The notes below the pieces were generated by a model. The model saw only the letters and a list, made by a program, of their open reading frames with translations. It was not told where the DNA came from and made no database searches. A program made the translations under genes and the position numbers. A DNA stretch of 64,000 nucleotides, taken from NCBI GenBank assembly GCA_910575275.1, contig CAJTEE010000002.1, positions 372,001 through 436,000 of the forward strand. The letters are read 5' to 3'. Numbering within the stretch: position 1 is the stretch's first letter; the number at the start of each line of letters is the position of its first letter. This DNA comes from Lachnospiraceae bacterium. Lineage in GTDB: Bacteria; Bacillota; Clostridia; Lachnospirales; Lachnospiraceae. Of this stretch, positions 35,070-42,519 are shown in pieces.

Positions 35070-35720
35070 GAATTTGAGACGCCCCGCCTGATCAAGGAAA
35101 AGCTGACCGAAGCGCCTTTGACCTGGCGGCATATCGGCTCTTTAGCTGTCCTCCTGGTCGGTGTTGTCAGCATCGTGGTCGGCTCCATCAAATTCGGCTG
35201 GTCCCATGCGGAATTTTCGACGACCTTCTTTTGGGTAATCGTGTTGGTCGGCTTTGTAAACGGCTATGGCATCAATAAAATTGCGAAGCTGTTCGTAAAG
35301 GGATTTTCGTCCATGATCGGCCCGGCGTCCGTTGTCGCGTTTGCCAACGGGATCGCGACGATCGCGAAGGCCGGAAAGATCATCAATACAATCGTATATG
35401 CGTTTTTGATCCCGATCGTCCGTCTGGGGCAGATCGGACGGGCGATTTTCATGTTCTTCGCGAATTATATGATCAACTGCTTCGTCGGTTCCGGCTCCGG
35501 ACAGGTTACCGTTGTCATGCCGGTCATGGTTCCGTTGGCCGATCTGGCAGGTGTGACCAGACAGGTGGCATGCTAGGCGTTTCAGTTCGGCGACGGCTTG
35601 TGTAACTCCGCGACACCGACGGTGACGACCCTGATGGCCATGCTGGGGATCGGCGGGATTTCGTACGGGAAATATATCAGACGCATGTGGCCGCTGTTCA
35701 TTTTGCAAATGGGGCCGTAA
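35070..35720 (+). pseudogene. YfcC/C4-dicarboxylate carrier family remnant
   Basis: The frame encodes about 216 residues of the C-terminal half of a YfcC-type anion carrier (RHIGSLAVLLVG, FWVIVLVGFVNGYGINK, MINCFVGSGSGQVTVVMP, then FQFGDGLCNSATPT). The N-terminal half is lost at about 35070. An in-frame TAG at 35574-35576 replaces what is normally Gln in the QAFQFGDG block; reading resumes in the same frame to TAA at 35718. So it is inactive both by 5' deletion and by nonsense mutation. It lies just before the prpF remnant. Confidence 0.8.
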
Positions 35721-35771
35721 ACCGGGCGGCATAAGCCAAACGGATCAGCATGCCGATAGGAGGAGTGGAGG

Positions 35772-36683
35772 ATGAGGAGAAAAGAAAGATACCGCCTTCC
35801 CGTAACAATCATGCGGGGCGAAACCAGTAAAGGTATTTATATATTGGAGTCGGAGCTTCCCGATAACCGTGACGAATGGGAGCCTTTGCTCCTCAGGCTT
35901 ATGGGCAGCCTGGATAAAAAGCAGATTGACGGTCTGGGCGGTTCTCAACCTGTGACCAGTAAGGCTGCCATCTTATATGATAGGGATTTTGCGATCGCCG
36001 GCGTTTTAGGGACGGCAGCTCCTATCCGGCTCACATTCACAAAGCCGGCCGGGACCCTGGGCTGGGGCCTGCTTCCCACGGGGAACGCCGTCGATATCCT
36101 GGAGGTTCCCGGCGCGTGGGGCCAGTATGGGTATCCATTGTGGACGCCGCGAACCCTCTGTTTTTTTGTGTGGGAAATCTGGGGCTGCGAGGCGGTGAGC
36201 AGCCCGCCGAGCTGGAGAGAAACCCTCAAAAGCTGGATATGCTGGAAAAGGTACGCGGTATGGCAGCGGTAAGGATGGGGCTGATTAAGGACTATATCCG
36301 TTCCGCCTGGGATAGTCCGGATATTCCTAAAATGACCTTCGTCTCAGAGCCGTGTGATTTTTATTACGACAGAAGGAAAGGCGGTCCTAAAAGAGAGCAT
36401 AGATCTGTTATCCAGGATGATGTCCATGCAAAAACCTCACTCAAACTATGCCATGACCGGTGCAATGTGTACGGCCGCAGCCGCCGTGATTCTGGGGAGC
36501 CTTGTCCAACAGATGATGTCCAAACAGGCGGACCCCAGGCATATTCGAATCGGACATCCCGTAGGCGTCCTGGAATGCGGTGTGGAATATCAGGAAAACG
36601 GGGCAATCCCCGTCATAGATGCTACATTTGGGTTTCGAACGGCAAATCTTCTATTAGAGGGGACTGCCATAATCAGGCTGTGA
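35772..36683 (+). pseudogene. prpF: prpF-like (aconitate isomerase family) gene with two frameshifts
   Basis: The start is good (ATAGGAGGAGTGGAGG before ATG) and encodes LPVTIMRGETSKGIYILE, a PrpF/DUF453 opening, to GLLPTGNAVDILEVPG. Near 36119 the match moves to another frame (VSIVDAANPLFF ... VRMGLIKDYI), and near 36365 to a third (AVLKESIDLLSRMMSMQKPH ... RIGHPVGVLE ... TANLLLEGTAI). The pieces are in the right order and cover about 300 residues against about 390 in intact relatives, so short deletions are also likely. Intact PrpF isomerizes methylaconitate for PrpD-type enzymes. Confidence 0.85.
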
Positions 36684-36754
36684 GACTTCTATCCGTCAGC
36701 CCCGCAAATAAAGCACGGCAGGAAAATGGATATCGGGGCAAAGACGGACATAAA

Positions 36755-36897
36755 AGGCCCTGACGGGCCAGGATGCACACTACGCGCAAAGGAAGATGGC
36801 TGCTGACGCAGCCGCGGGGTCTGACCCAACGAAGCACGGCCTCGTGCGAAGTGAGGTCACTCCGGCGCGAGAGTTCGCGAAGCGAACTCTTTTTTTT
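36755..36897 (+). repeat. UGAC-hairpin chain element, copy B (possible small RNA)
   Basis: Perfect hairpins with TGAC loops: GGCCC-TGAC-GGGCC (36756-36769) and GGCTGC-TGAC-GCAGCC, then GGGTCTGACCC, GCACG-GCCT-CGTGC, the motif GAAGTGAGGTCACT (36848-36861) and an intrinsic terminator AGAGTTCGC/GCGAACTCT with eight T. It aligns with 20811-20945; GC pairs here replace GU or other pairs there. It starts about 70 bases after the prpF remnant. No promoter was found immediately upstream. Confidence 0.65.
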
Positions 36898-37275
36898 ATG
36901 TCACAACAAAAATACCCCCTCACCGCATCTCATACGGTACAGCTCCCCTCCGTAGACAAAATTTTTAAAGTGCCGATTTGGAGCCATGAATATGATGTTA
37001 TAATTTAACAATTTTTTTTTGTAGGCAAAGGCTACGGATCATCAGGCGGCTTCCTCATACGATACCTTCTGTTCAGCGGGTGGATGGGATGCGGCCGGCC
37101 GGGAATTTATAGTGTCAAAAAAATGCGGATGAGATCTCCTGCGAATATCCCCTCGGTGAACAAGAGGGCACTTGGGGCGAGTGTCCCCTTGTCCACCGGG
37201 GATAAAAATGGAAAAAACATTCTGGTCATGAAAAGGAGTTTTCATAAAAGTCAATACAAAAAAGGAGAAGCCAGA
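36898..37275. other. Structured intergenic region without a supported gene
   Basis: A 36-codon open frame starts at 36898 within the T-run of element B but has no ribosome site. TATAAT at about 37001 with a TTTGGA 16 bases upstream may be a promoter, followed by a T-run at 37011-37020. A long imperfect hairpin occupies about 37146-37205: the arms TCCCCTCGGTGAACAAG and CTTGTCCACCGGGGA pair with one bulge and extend inward. Its role is unknown. Confidence 0.4.
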
Positions 37276-37326
37276 ATGAAACGGGTATGGAAACAGGGAA
37301 CAAAAACGGCCAGGCCGAGAAAATAA
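37276..37326 (+). CDS. Possible 16-residue basic small protein
   Basis: ATG at 37276 with a near-perfect AAAAGGAG eight bases upstream, reading MKRVWKQGTKTARPRK and then TAA. Seven of 16 residues are Lys or Arg. It lies 175 bases before the carbamoyltransferase gene but upstream of that gene's promoter, so it is not its leader peptide unless transcription also starts further upstream. The coding claim rests on the ribosome site alone. Confidence 0.25.
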   Translation: MKRVWKQGTKTARPRK

Positions 37327-37347
37327 AGGAAGGACTGCAGGCATTTA

Positions 37348-37361
37348 TGCATAAAAATGCA
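37348..37361 (+). promoter_or_regulatory. ArgR-type operator (ARG box)
   Basis: TGCATAAAAATGCA is a palindrome of the ARG-box form, 19 bases before the -35 of the argF promoter. TTGAATAATTAT overlapping the -35 could be a second, weaker half-conserved box. Confidence 0.5.
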
Positions 37362-37380
37362 AAATTCGTCAAAATTCTTC

Positions 37381-37409
37381 TTGAATAATTATAAATTAAA
37401 TAGTATAAT
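37381..37409 (+). promoter_or_regulatory. Promoter of argF
   Basis: -35 TTGAAT (37381-37386), 17-base AT-rich spacer, perfect -10 TATAAT (37404-37409). About 85 bases of leader follow. Confidence 0.8.
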
Positions 37410-37499
37410 TACTCAAAATATACAATTTGGCCCGTTTTTATGCCGGAAACAATCCCGGAAAATTTGACACAAGCGGCCAGGAAATGAGGGAATTGCAGC

Positions 37500-38417
37500 A
37501 TGAAACACCTTTTAAAGCTTTTGGATCTGAGCGCCGAGGAGATTTTTTCGATTCTAGATCTGGCGGATCGGTTAAAATATGAAAGGAAGCACAGCATCGC
37601 CCATCCTCTGCTTGCCGGCATGACGCTGGGCATGATTTTTCAGAAATCCTCGACGCGTACGCGAGTCTCGTTTGAAGCCGGCATGTATCAGCTTGGCGGA
37701 CATGCCCTGTTTCTTTCCAGCAGAGATCTGCAGATCGGCCGCGGCGAACCGGTTAAAGATACAGCCAGAGTGCTGTCCCGATATCTGGATGGTATCATGA
37801 TTCGCACGTATGCACAGCAGGAGGTGGAGGATCTGGCGAGATTTGGTTCCATACCGGTCATCAACGGCTTGACAGATTTCTGCCATCCCTGCCAGGTGCT
37901 TGCGGATCTGATGACGATCCGTGAAAAGCTCGGAATCCTGCAAGGGAAAAAACTCTGCTTTATCGGAGACGGCAACAATATGGCCAATTCCCTGATTGTC
38001 GGCGGGCTGAAGGCCGGCATGACGGTATCAGCCGCAACGCCGTATGCGTACCGGCCAGATGAGGCGGTACTCGCTTTCGCAAAAGAATACGGGAAGTCGT
38101 TCTCCCTGGAGAGTGATCCCTTCCTGGCTGCTTCCGGCGCGGATGTCATCATCACCGACACATGGGCCTCCATGGGACAGGAGAGCGAAAAAGAGGAGCG
38201 CATGGGGGTGTTTAAAGAGTATCAGATCAACACACGGCTTTTGACCGCCGCCAATACGGGAGCCATGGTACTGCATTGTCTTCCAGCTTACCGCGGCCAG
38301 GAGATCACAGAGGAGATCTTCGAGACACACGCCGAAGAAATCTTCGAGGAAGCAGAAAACCGCCTGCATGCGCAGAAAGCGGTATTGGTAAAGCTCCTTA
38401 AAAAAGAAGAAAAATAA
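37500..38417 (+). CDS. argF: Ornithine carbamoyltransferase
   Basis: A 305-residue enzyme joining carbamoyl phosphate and ornithine to citrulline. The carbamoyl-phosphate motif is KSSTRTR, the HPCQ motif is in DFCHPCQVLAD and the ornithine loop is HCLPAYRG; GDGNNMANS precedes it. Length is normal. No other arginine genes are near, so it is a single-gene unit, and the ArgR-like box with a strong promoter fits repression by arginine. A catabolic ArcB role is less likely without arcA/arcC nearby. Confidence 0.93.
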   Translation: MKHLLKLLDLSAEEIFSILDLADRLKYERKHSIAHPLLAGMTLGMIFQKSSTRTRVSFEAGMYQLGGHALFLSSRDLQIGRGEPVKDTARVLSRYLDGIMIRTYAQQEVEDLARFGSIPVINGLTDFCHPCQVLADLMTIREKLGILQGKKLCFIGDGNNMANSLIVGGLKAGMTVSAATPYAYRPDEAVLAFAKEYGKSFSLESDPFLAASGADVIITDTWASMGQESEKEERMGVFKEYQINTRLLTAANTGAMVLHCLPAYRGQEITEEIFETHAEEIFEEAENRLHAQKAVLVKLLKKEEK

Positions 38418-38421
38418 AATT

Positions 38422-38435
38422 CGAATATTTGTTCG
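38422..38435 (+). promoter_or_regulatory. LexA/SOS box 1
   Basis: CGAATATTTGTTCG closely matches the Firmicute SOS box CGAACRNRYGTTYG, differing at one inner base of the left arm. It lies 8 bases upstream of the -35. Confidence 0.75.
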
Positions 38436-38443
38436 AAAAACAC

Positions 38444-38472
38444 TTGCATCCTGCTGCGAACTATGCTATAAT
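38444..38472 (+). promoter_or_regulatory. Promoter of the radical SAM/TIGR03915 pair
   Basis: -35 TTGCAT (38444-38449), 17-base spacer, -10 TATAAT (38467-38472). It is bracketed by two SOS boxes. Confidence 0.85.
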
Positions 38473-38484
38473 GCCTTTTATAAA

Positions 38485-38496
38485 GAACGTATGTTC
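38485..38496 (+). promoter_or_regulatory. LexA/SOS box 2
   Basis: GAACGTATGTTC keeps the core GAAC-N4-GTTC perfectly, centred about 12 bases after the expected transcription start. LexA bound here would block early elongation or open-complex formation. Confidence 0.75.
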
Positions 38497-38510
38497 ATGG
38501 CGGTGATGAA

Positions 38511-39857
38511 ATGGTATTCGATGAAAGGCTGACAATAGAACAAAAACTGAAGATTCTTTCGGCAGCGGCAAAATATGATGTTGCCTGTACATCCAGCGGA
38601 GTGGAACGAAAGGGGAAACGCGGCTATGTGGGAAACGCAGAATCCGGCGGCATCTGCCACAGTTTTTCCTCGGATGGCCGCTGTATCTCCTTACTCAAGA
38701 TTTTGTTTACCAATCAGTGTATCCATGACTGTAAATACTGCATCAACCGCTGCTCGAACGATGTAGTGCGGACGGCGTTTACGCCGGATGAAGTCTGTGC
38801 GCTAACGATGGAATTCTATAGAAGAAACTACATTGAAGGCCTGTTTCTAAGCTCCGGGATCCTCTATAATCCAGACTATACGATGGAGCTTTTATACCGG
38901 ACAATCTGGAAGCTGCGGAATGAGCACCGCTTTCGGGGTTATATCCATGTCAAAGCAATTCCCGGCGCAGACCCGGCTCTGATTGAAAAAGTGGGCTTTC
39001 TGACAGACCGGATGAGCGTAAATCTGGAACTGCCGACAGCCGATGGCCTAAAGAAGCTGTGCCCCGGGAAATCCAGGGAAAAGATTCTCCGGCCGATGCG
39101 CCAGATCCAGACAGGAATCTCGGAAAACAAAAACGAGTTGACTCTTTACCGAAGCGCACCCAGCTTCGTGCCGGCAGGGCAGAGTACGCAGATGATCGTC
39201 GGGGCAACGCCGGAAAATGATTTTCAGATGCTCTCCGTGGCAGAGGCGCTGTACCAAAGATTCGGATTAAAGCGAGTCTTTTATTCGGCCTTTGTCCCCG
39301 TTGTGCCTGATAAAAGCCTTCCGGTTCCTGTCGGCGGCCCTCCGCTTCTCCGGGAGCACAGGCTCTACCAGGCAGACTGGCTCCTGCGGTTTTATGGCTT
39401 TGAGGCCGGGGAACTCCTGACCGAAGAACGGCCGAATTTCAACGTGCTTCTGGATCCCAAATGTGACTGGGCCGTACGCCATCTGGAGCGTTTCCCGATC
39501 GAGGTCATGACGGCGGATTATCCGTCGCTTCTGCGCGTCCCGGGGCTCGGTGTCCGATCGGCCAAACGGATTATTATGGCGAGGCGGACCGGCCGGCTGG
39601 AGTTCGCAGATCTGAAGAAATTTGGCGTCGTCCTGAAGCGGGCCGCCTACTTTTTGACCTGCCAGGGAAAAATGATGGCGCCTGTCCGGCTGGAGGAGAA
39701 TTATATTACAAGCCGGTTGATCGGAGAGGAACGCAAAAAGACCTGTGAATTTGAGAATGCTTCCAGCTTCCGGCAGCTTTCTTTGTTCGATGACATGCAC
39801 CTTGAGGCGGCTCCTGCGCCTAGTGACGCAAGAAAAGCGCTCTTTGGGGAACTATGA
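38511..39857 (+). CDS. Putative DNA modification/repair radical SAM protein (TIGR03916 type)
   Basis: A 448-residue radical SAM protein. The cluster motif is CIHDCKYC (C-x3-C-x2-C) near residue 71-78. The C-terminal part has a helix-hairpin-helix (LLRVPGLGVRSAKRIIMARR, in short form PGLGVRSAKRI) of the kind that binds DNA. Family knowledge: these proteins occur with TIGR03914/03915 partners, sometimes fused to a uracil-DNA-glycosylase-like domain, and are thought to act in DNA repair, but the reaction is unknown. Two SOS boxes in front of it give independent support. The partner follows 21 bases later. Confidence 0.88.
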   Translation: MVFDERLTIEQKLKILSAAAKYDVACTSSGVERKGKRGYVGNAESGGICHSFSSDGRCISLLKILFTNQCIHDCKYCINRCSNDVVRTAFTPDEVCALTMEFYRRNYIEGLFLSSGILYNPDYTMELLYRTIWKLRNEHRFRGYIHVKAIPGADPALIEKVGFLTDRMSVNLELPTADGLKKLCPGKSREKILRPMRQIQTGISENKNELTLYRSAPSFVPAGQSTQMIVGATPENDFQMLSVAEALYQRFGLKRVFYSAFVPVVPDKSLPVPVGGPPLLREHRLYQADWLLRFYGFEAGELLTEERPNFNVLLDPKCDWAVRHLERFPIEVMTADYPSLLRVPGLGVRSAKRIIMARRTGRLEFADLKKFGVVLKRAAYFLTCQGKMMAPVRLEENYITSRLIGEERKKTCEFENASSFRQLSLFDDMHLEAAPAPSDARKALFGEL

Positions 39858-39878
39858 GAGAGGAGGAGCGTTACTGTG

Positions 39879-40634
39879 ATGGTTTATTTATGCGAGAGCA
39901 GCCTGGAAGGCATTTTTTGCGGAGTGTACGCGGTTTATGCGGACAGACAGCCGCTTTCGGACTGCCGGCTCTCACTCAGAGAGGATTATGAGCCCGAATT
40001 GTTCTGCAGCTATAAAGAAATTCCTCTGGATCCCTCAAAAGCCGAAAAGGTTGCGAAGAAGATCCGAAACCACATGTCCATGGATGCATACCGCGCCCTG
40101 TCACGGGCAGCGCTCCACAAGAGTCCTGAGCGAGCGGACCAGATCCTGCGCTTTATCGCACTGGGACTCTCAGCCGGCCGCCGAATCATGCAGATGCTCA
40201 AGGAGCCTGCAGTCTACGAAATTTTCCGCATGGATCAGTATGTAAAAAACGAGGCTCATTTCCTTGTGGAATTTTCACGGTTCTGGAAACAGCCCTCCGG
40301 TCTGTACTGCGGGACAATCGGTCCCGAAAACGACGTGTTGGAGCTTGTGGCGTCCCATTTTGCAGACCGCTTCCCGGATATGGACTGGGCGCTCTGCGAT
40401 GAACGGCGAAAGAAAGCGGCGCTGCACACTTCCTCAGGCGCCCTTGCGATCTGCACCGGGATCACAGAGGAGGAGAGCCGTCTGTTTGATAAAAATATCG
40501 CAGCCGACTGCTACATCAAACTATGGAAAACCTTTTTTCAGACGATTGCCATCGAAGAACGGAAGAATCCACGCTGCCAGAGAAATATGCTGCCCCTCCG
40601 CTACCGAAAATATATGACCGAATTTCAACCCTGA
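39879..40634 (+). CDS. TIGR03915/DUF4130 putative DNA repair partner protein
   Basis: A 251-residue protein with the DUF4130 pattern: LCESSLEGIFCGVYAVY at the start, then MHIH-type helices around VYEIFRMDQYVKNEAHFL, and FADRFPDMDWALCDERR, KNPRCQRNMLPLRYRKYM at the end. ATG 39879 is chosen with GAGGAG ten bases upstream; GTG 39876 is adjacent. In the family it always pairs with the radical SAM protein just upstream. Its activity is unknown. Both should be induced together by DNA damage. Confidence 0.86.
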   Translation: MVYLCESSLEGIFCGVYAVYADRQPLSDCRLSLREDYEPELFCSYKEIPLDPSKAEKVAKKIRNHMSMDAYRALSRAALHKSPERADQILRFIALGLSAGRRIMQMLKEPAVYEIFRMDQYVKNEAHFLVEFSRFWKQPSGLYCGTIGPENDVLELVASHFADRFPDMDWALCDERRKKAALHTSSGALAICTGITEEESRLFDKNIAADCYIKLWKTFFQTIAIEERKNPRCQRNMLPLRYRKYMTEFQP

Positions 40635-40685
40635 GCGATCCATCTTGAAATTTAAAAATTGTACAAAAAAATTTGAAAATTTCAG

Positions 40686-40714
40686 TTGACATTTTTGGGT
40701 TTCTGTATTATACT
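40686..40714 (+). promoter_or_regulatory. Promoter of the tRNA cluster
   Basis: Consensus -35 TTGACA (40686-40691), 17-base spacer, -10 TATACT (40709-40714), 13 bases before the first tRNA. Confidence 0.85.
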
Positions 40715-40726
40715 ACCAAACGTAAT

Positions 40727-40800
40727 CGAGGCGTGGCTCAGTTTGGTAGAGCGCTGCGTTCGGGACGCAGAGGCCGCAAGTTCGAATCTTGTCGCCTCGA
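40727..40800 (+). tRNA. tRNA-Pro (anticodon CGG)
   Basis: Acceptor arms CGAGGCG and CGCCTCG pair fully. Anticodon stem CTGCG/CGCAG with loop TTCGGGA gives CGG, reading CCG. T loop GTTCGAATC is standard. No CCA is encoded. Confidence 0.95.
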
Positions 40801-40810
40801 TTGGATATTC

Positions 40811-40882
40811 GGCCTGTTGGTCAAGCGGCTAAGACGACGCCCTCTCACGGCGTAAACCCGGGTTCGATTCCCGGACAGGTCA
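40811..40882 (+). tRNA. tRNA-Glu (anticodon CTC)
   Basis: Acceptor GGCCTGT pairs with ACAGGTC including one G-U pair. Anticodon stem ACGCC/GGCGT with loop CTCTCAC gives CTC, reading GAG. T loop GTTCGATTC. No encoded CCA. Confidence 0.95.
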
Positions 40883-40885
40883 CTC

Positions 40886-40911
40886 GCTGCTGCGTAACCC
40901 TATGCAGCAGC
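40886..40911 (+). other. Perfect hairpin between tRNA genes
   Basis: GCTGCTGC and GCAGCAGC (8 bp) flank a 10-base loop, followed by AAAATTTTAT. The short T-run makes it a weak terminator at best; it could guide tRNA 3' processing. Confidence 0.5.
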
Positions 40912-40923
40912 AAAATTTTATAA

Positions 40924-40996
40924 GCCATTGTAGCTCAGCCGGTAGAGCACTTCACTCGTAATGAAGGGGTCGCGTGTTCGAATCACGTCAATGGCT
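40924..40996 (+). tRNA. tRNA-Thr (anticodon CGT)
   Basis: Acceptor GCCATTG pairs with CAATGGC. Anticodon stem CTTCA/TGAAG with loop CTCGTAA gives CGT, reading ACG. T loop GTTCGAATC. No encoded CCA. Confidence 0.95.
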
Positions 40997-41002
40997 TTTT
41001 AA

Positions 41003-41045
41003 AAAGAACAGACTGCCAGCAATCTGGCGGTCTGTTCTTTTCTTA
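41003..41045 (+). terminator. Intrinsic terminator of the tRNA cluster
   Basis: Arms AAAGAACAGACTGCCAG and CTGGCGGTCTGTTCTTT with loop CAAT, then TTCTTAT. A second small hairpin (CATAGGA/TCCTATG) follows at 41049-41069. Confidence 0.88.
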
Positions 41046-41146
41046 TGTCATAGGAAAGTACGTCCTATGATACAAAAAAACGCTCCGTGAGGATGCGCAC
41101 ACTTTTTTATCTCATTAAGAAAATATAAAAACAAAGGGAGGCAAAC

Positions 41147-41680
41147 ATGAAATTAGCCAGAGCAATCGACGGAATTAGAAGAAAAAGAGTGGAGGCACTA
41201 TATCTGTCTGCCTTCCCCAAAAGCGAAAGGAAGCCCTATGAACTGATGGTAGGAAAGCAGGAAGAAGGCTTCGTGGACATATTCTCTTTGGAGGAGGACA
41301 ACGAGTTTATCGGGTTGGCAATCCTGGTGAAAAAGGCTGATCTGGTGCTTCTGGATTATTTTGCGATTGACGATGAAAAGCGTGACGGCGGGTATGGTTC
41401 CAGGGCGCTTGAGGCAATTTTTTCTTATTATAGCGGAAAACGGCTGGTTTTGGAGATAGAGAGTACAGTCGGGGAAGCTCCCAATTACGAGGATAGGATT
41501 CGCAGAAAAGCGTTTTATTTAAGAAACGGTTTGACAGAGCTTTTTTGTTCGGTCCGTTTGTTTGGAATCGAGATGGAGCTTTTAAGCAACGGGCATGCGG
41601 TATCGTTTGAGGAGTATCAGGGGATTTATGCGGCGGCGTTTGGAGCGCGTATTTGTGAGTTTGTGAGACAGATAAGTTGA
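41147..41680 (+). CDS. GNAT-family acetyltransferase
   Basis: A 177-residue protein with a GNAT core: LYLSAFPKSERKPYE, the beta4-alpha3 acetyl-CoA region LLDYFAIDDEKRDGGYGSRAL (Q/R-x-x-G-x-G/A as RDGGYG), and KAFYLRNGL at the beta5-beta6 region. It would transfer an acetyl group from acetyl-CoA to a small molecule or protein; the target is unknown. AAAGGGAGG precedes the ATG. It is monocistronic, followed by its own terminator. Confidence 0.8.
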   Translation: MKLARAIDGIRRKRVEALYLSAFPKSERKPYELMVGKQEEGFVDIFSLEEDNEFIGLAILVKKADLVLLDYFAIDDEKRDGGYGSRALEAIFSYYSGKRLVLEIESTVGEAPNYEDRIRRKAFYLRNGLTELFCSVRLFGIEMELLSNGHAVSFEEYQGIYAAAFGARICEFVRQIS

Positions 41681-41692
41681 TTATAGCAGATG

Positions 41693-41722
41693 ACCTCGGG
41701 GGCAGCCTCGGGGTTTTTATTT
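41693..41722 (+). terminator. Intrinsic terminator after the acetyltransferase gene
   Basis: ACCTCGGGG and CCTCGGGGT pair over 9 positions (with G-U pairs) around a GCAG loop, followed by TTTTATTTT. Confidence 0.7.
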
Positions 41723-41826
41723 TACAAATCGGTAAAGACTTTCCGGTGCGGTCCGGGTTATAATAAACTGCGAGGGGATACAGACAGGGATAATGGGAAG
41801 GCAAAAGGGAAAGGGAGAGCTGACAA

Positions 41827-42519
41827 ATGAAGGATAAAATACTGGTCATTGAGGATGATGGGGATATTTCCAATTTAATCTGCATGAATCTGGAGGCGGC
41901 AGGTTATGAGACAAAAGCCGTGTATGACGGTGAGAAAGCGGCGGAGCATATCGGGAAAGATTCAGGTTATGATCTGGCGCTGTTAGATCTGATGCTGCCG
42001 GGGAGAGACGGATTTTCCCTCATCGGGCCTTTGACGAGACGCCGGATTCCCGTGCTCTGCCTGACGGCCCGGGGAGATGTGGACAGCAAGGTACAAGGGC
42101 TTAAGATGGGGGCCGAGGATTATATGGTGAAGCCGTTTGAGATCTTGGAGCTGCTGGTCCGCGTAGAGAAAATACTTGCCAGGACAGGGAGAAAAAAGCC
42201 GGTTCTCACCTTTCGGGGGCTGAGAATGGACATGGAGAGCAGAAGGGTCTGGGAGGAGGAAATGGAGATCATTCTAAAGCCTATGGAATTTCGGCTGCTG
42301 ACCGTATTTTTGCAAAACCGCAATATCATGCTGCCTCGGGACCGGCTTCTTGACCTGGTGTGGGGGGAGGAGTTTTTGGGGGAGTCCCGGACCGTGGACG
42401 TCCATGTGGCAAAACTGAGGAAAAAGTTAAGATCCTGCGAGGCCATCGTCACGGTGCCCAGGGGAGGTTACCTGTTTGAGGACGATGAGAGGGTCTTTGA
42501 GGAGGGGGAAAAGGCATGA
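41827..42519 (+). CDS. OmpR/PhoB-family response regulator
   Basis: A 230-residue two-domain regulator. The receiver has the acidic pocket EDD (9-11), phospho-acceptor D54 in ALLDLMLPGRDG and K102 in VKPFE; the C-terminal winged helix has MEFRLLTVFLQNRNIM and SRTVDVHVAKLRKKL. It overlaps the histidine kinase by 4 bases. It likely controls its own operon, including the lipoprotein. A TATAAT lies at 41761-41766 upstream with no clear -35. Confidence 0.9.
   Translation: MKDKILVIEDDGDISNLICMNLEAAGYETKAVYDGEKAAEHIGKDSGYDLALLDLMLPGRDGFSLIGPLTRRRIPVLCLTARGDVDSKVQGLKMGAEDYMVKPFEILELLVRVEKILARTGRKKPVLTFRGLRMDMESRRVWEEEMEIILKPMEFRLLTVFLQNRNIMLPRDRLLDLVWGEEFLGESRTVDVHVAKLRKKLRSCEAIVTVPRGGYLFEDDERVFEEGEKA

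Noticed and set aside
36898-37008. 36-codon open frame after element B
   Set aside because: It starts inside a terminator T-run and has no Shine-Dalgarno sequence.
40673-40855. 60-codon open frame over the tRNA genes
   Set aside because: It covers two clear tRNAs and has no ribosome site.
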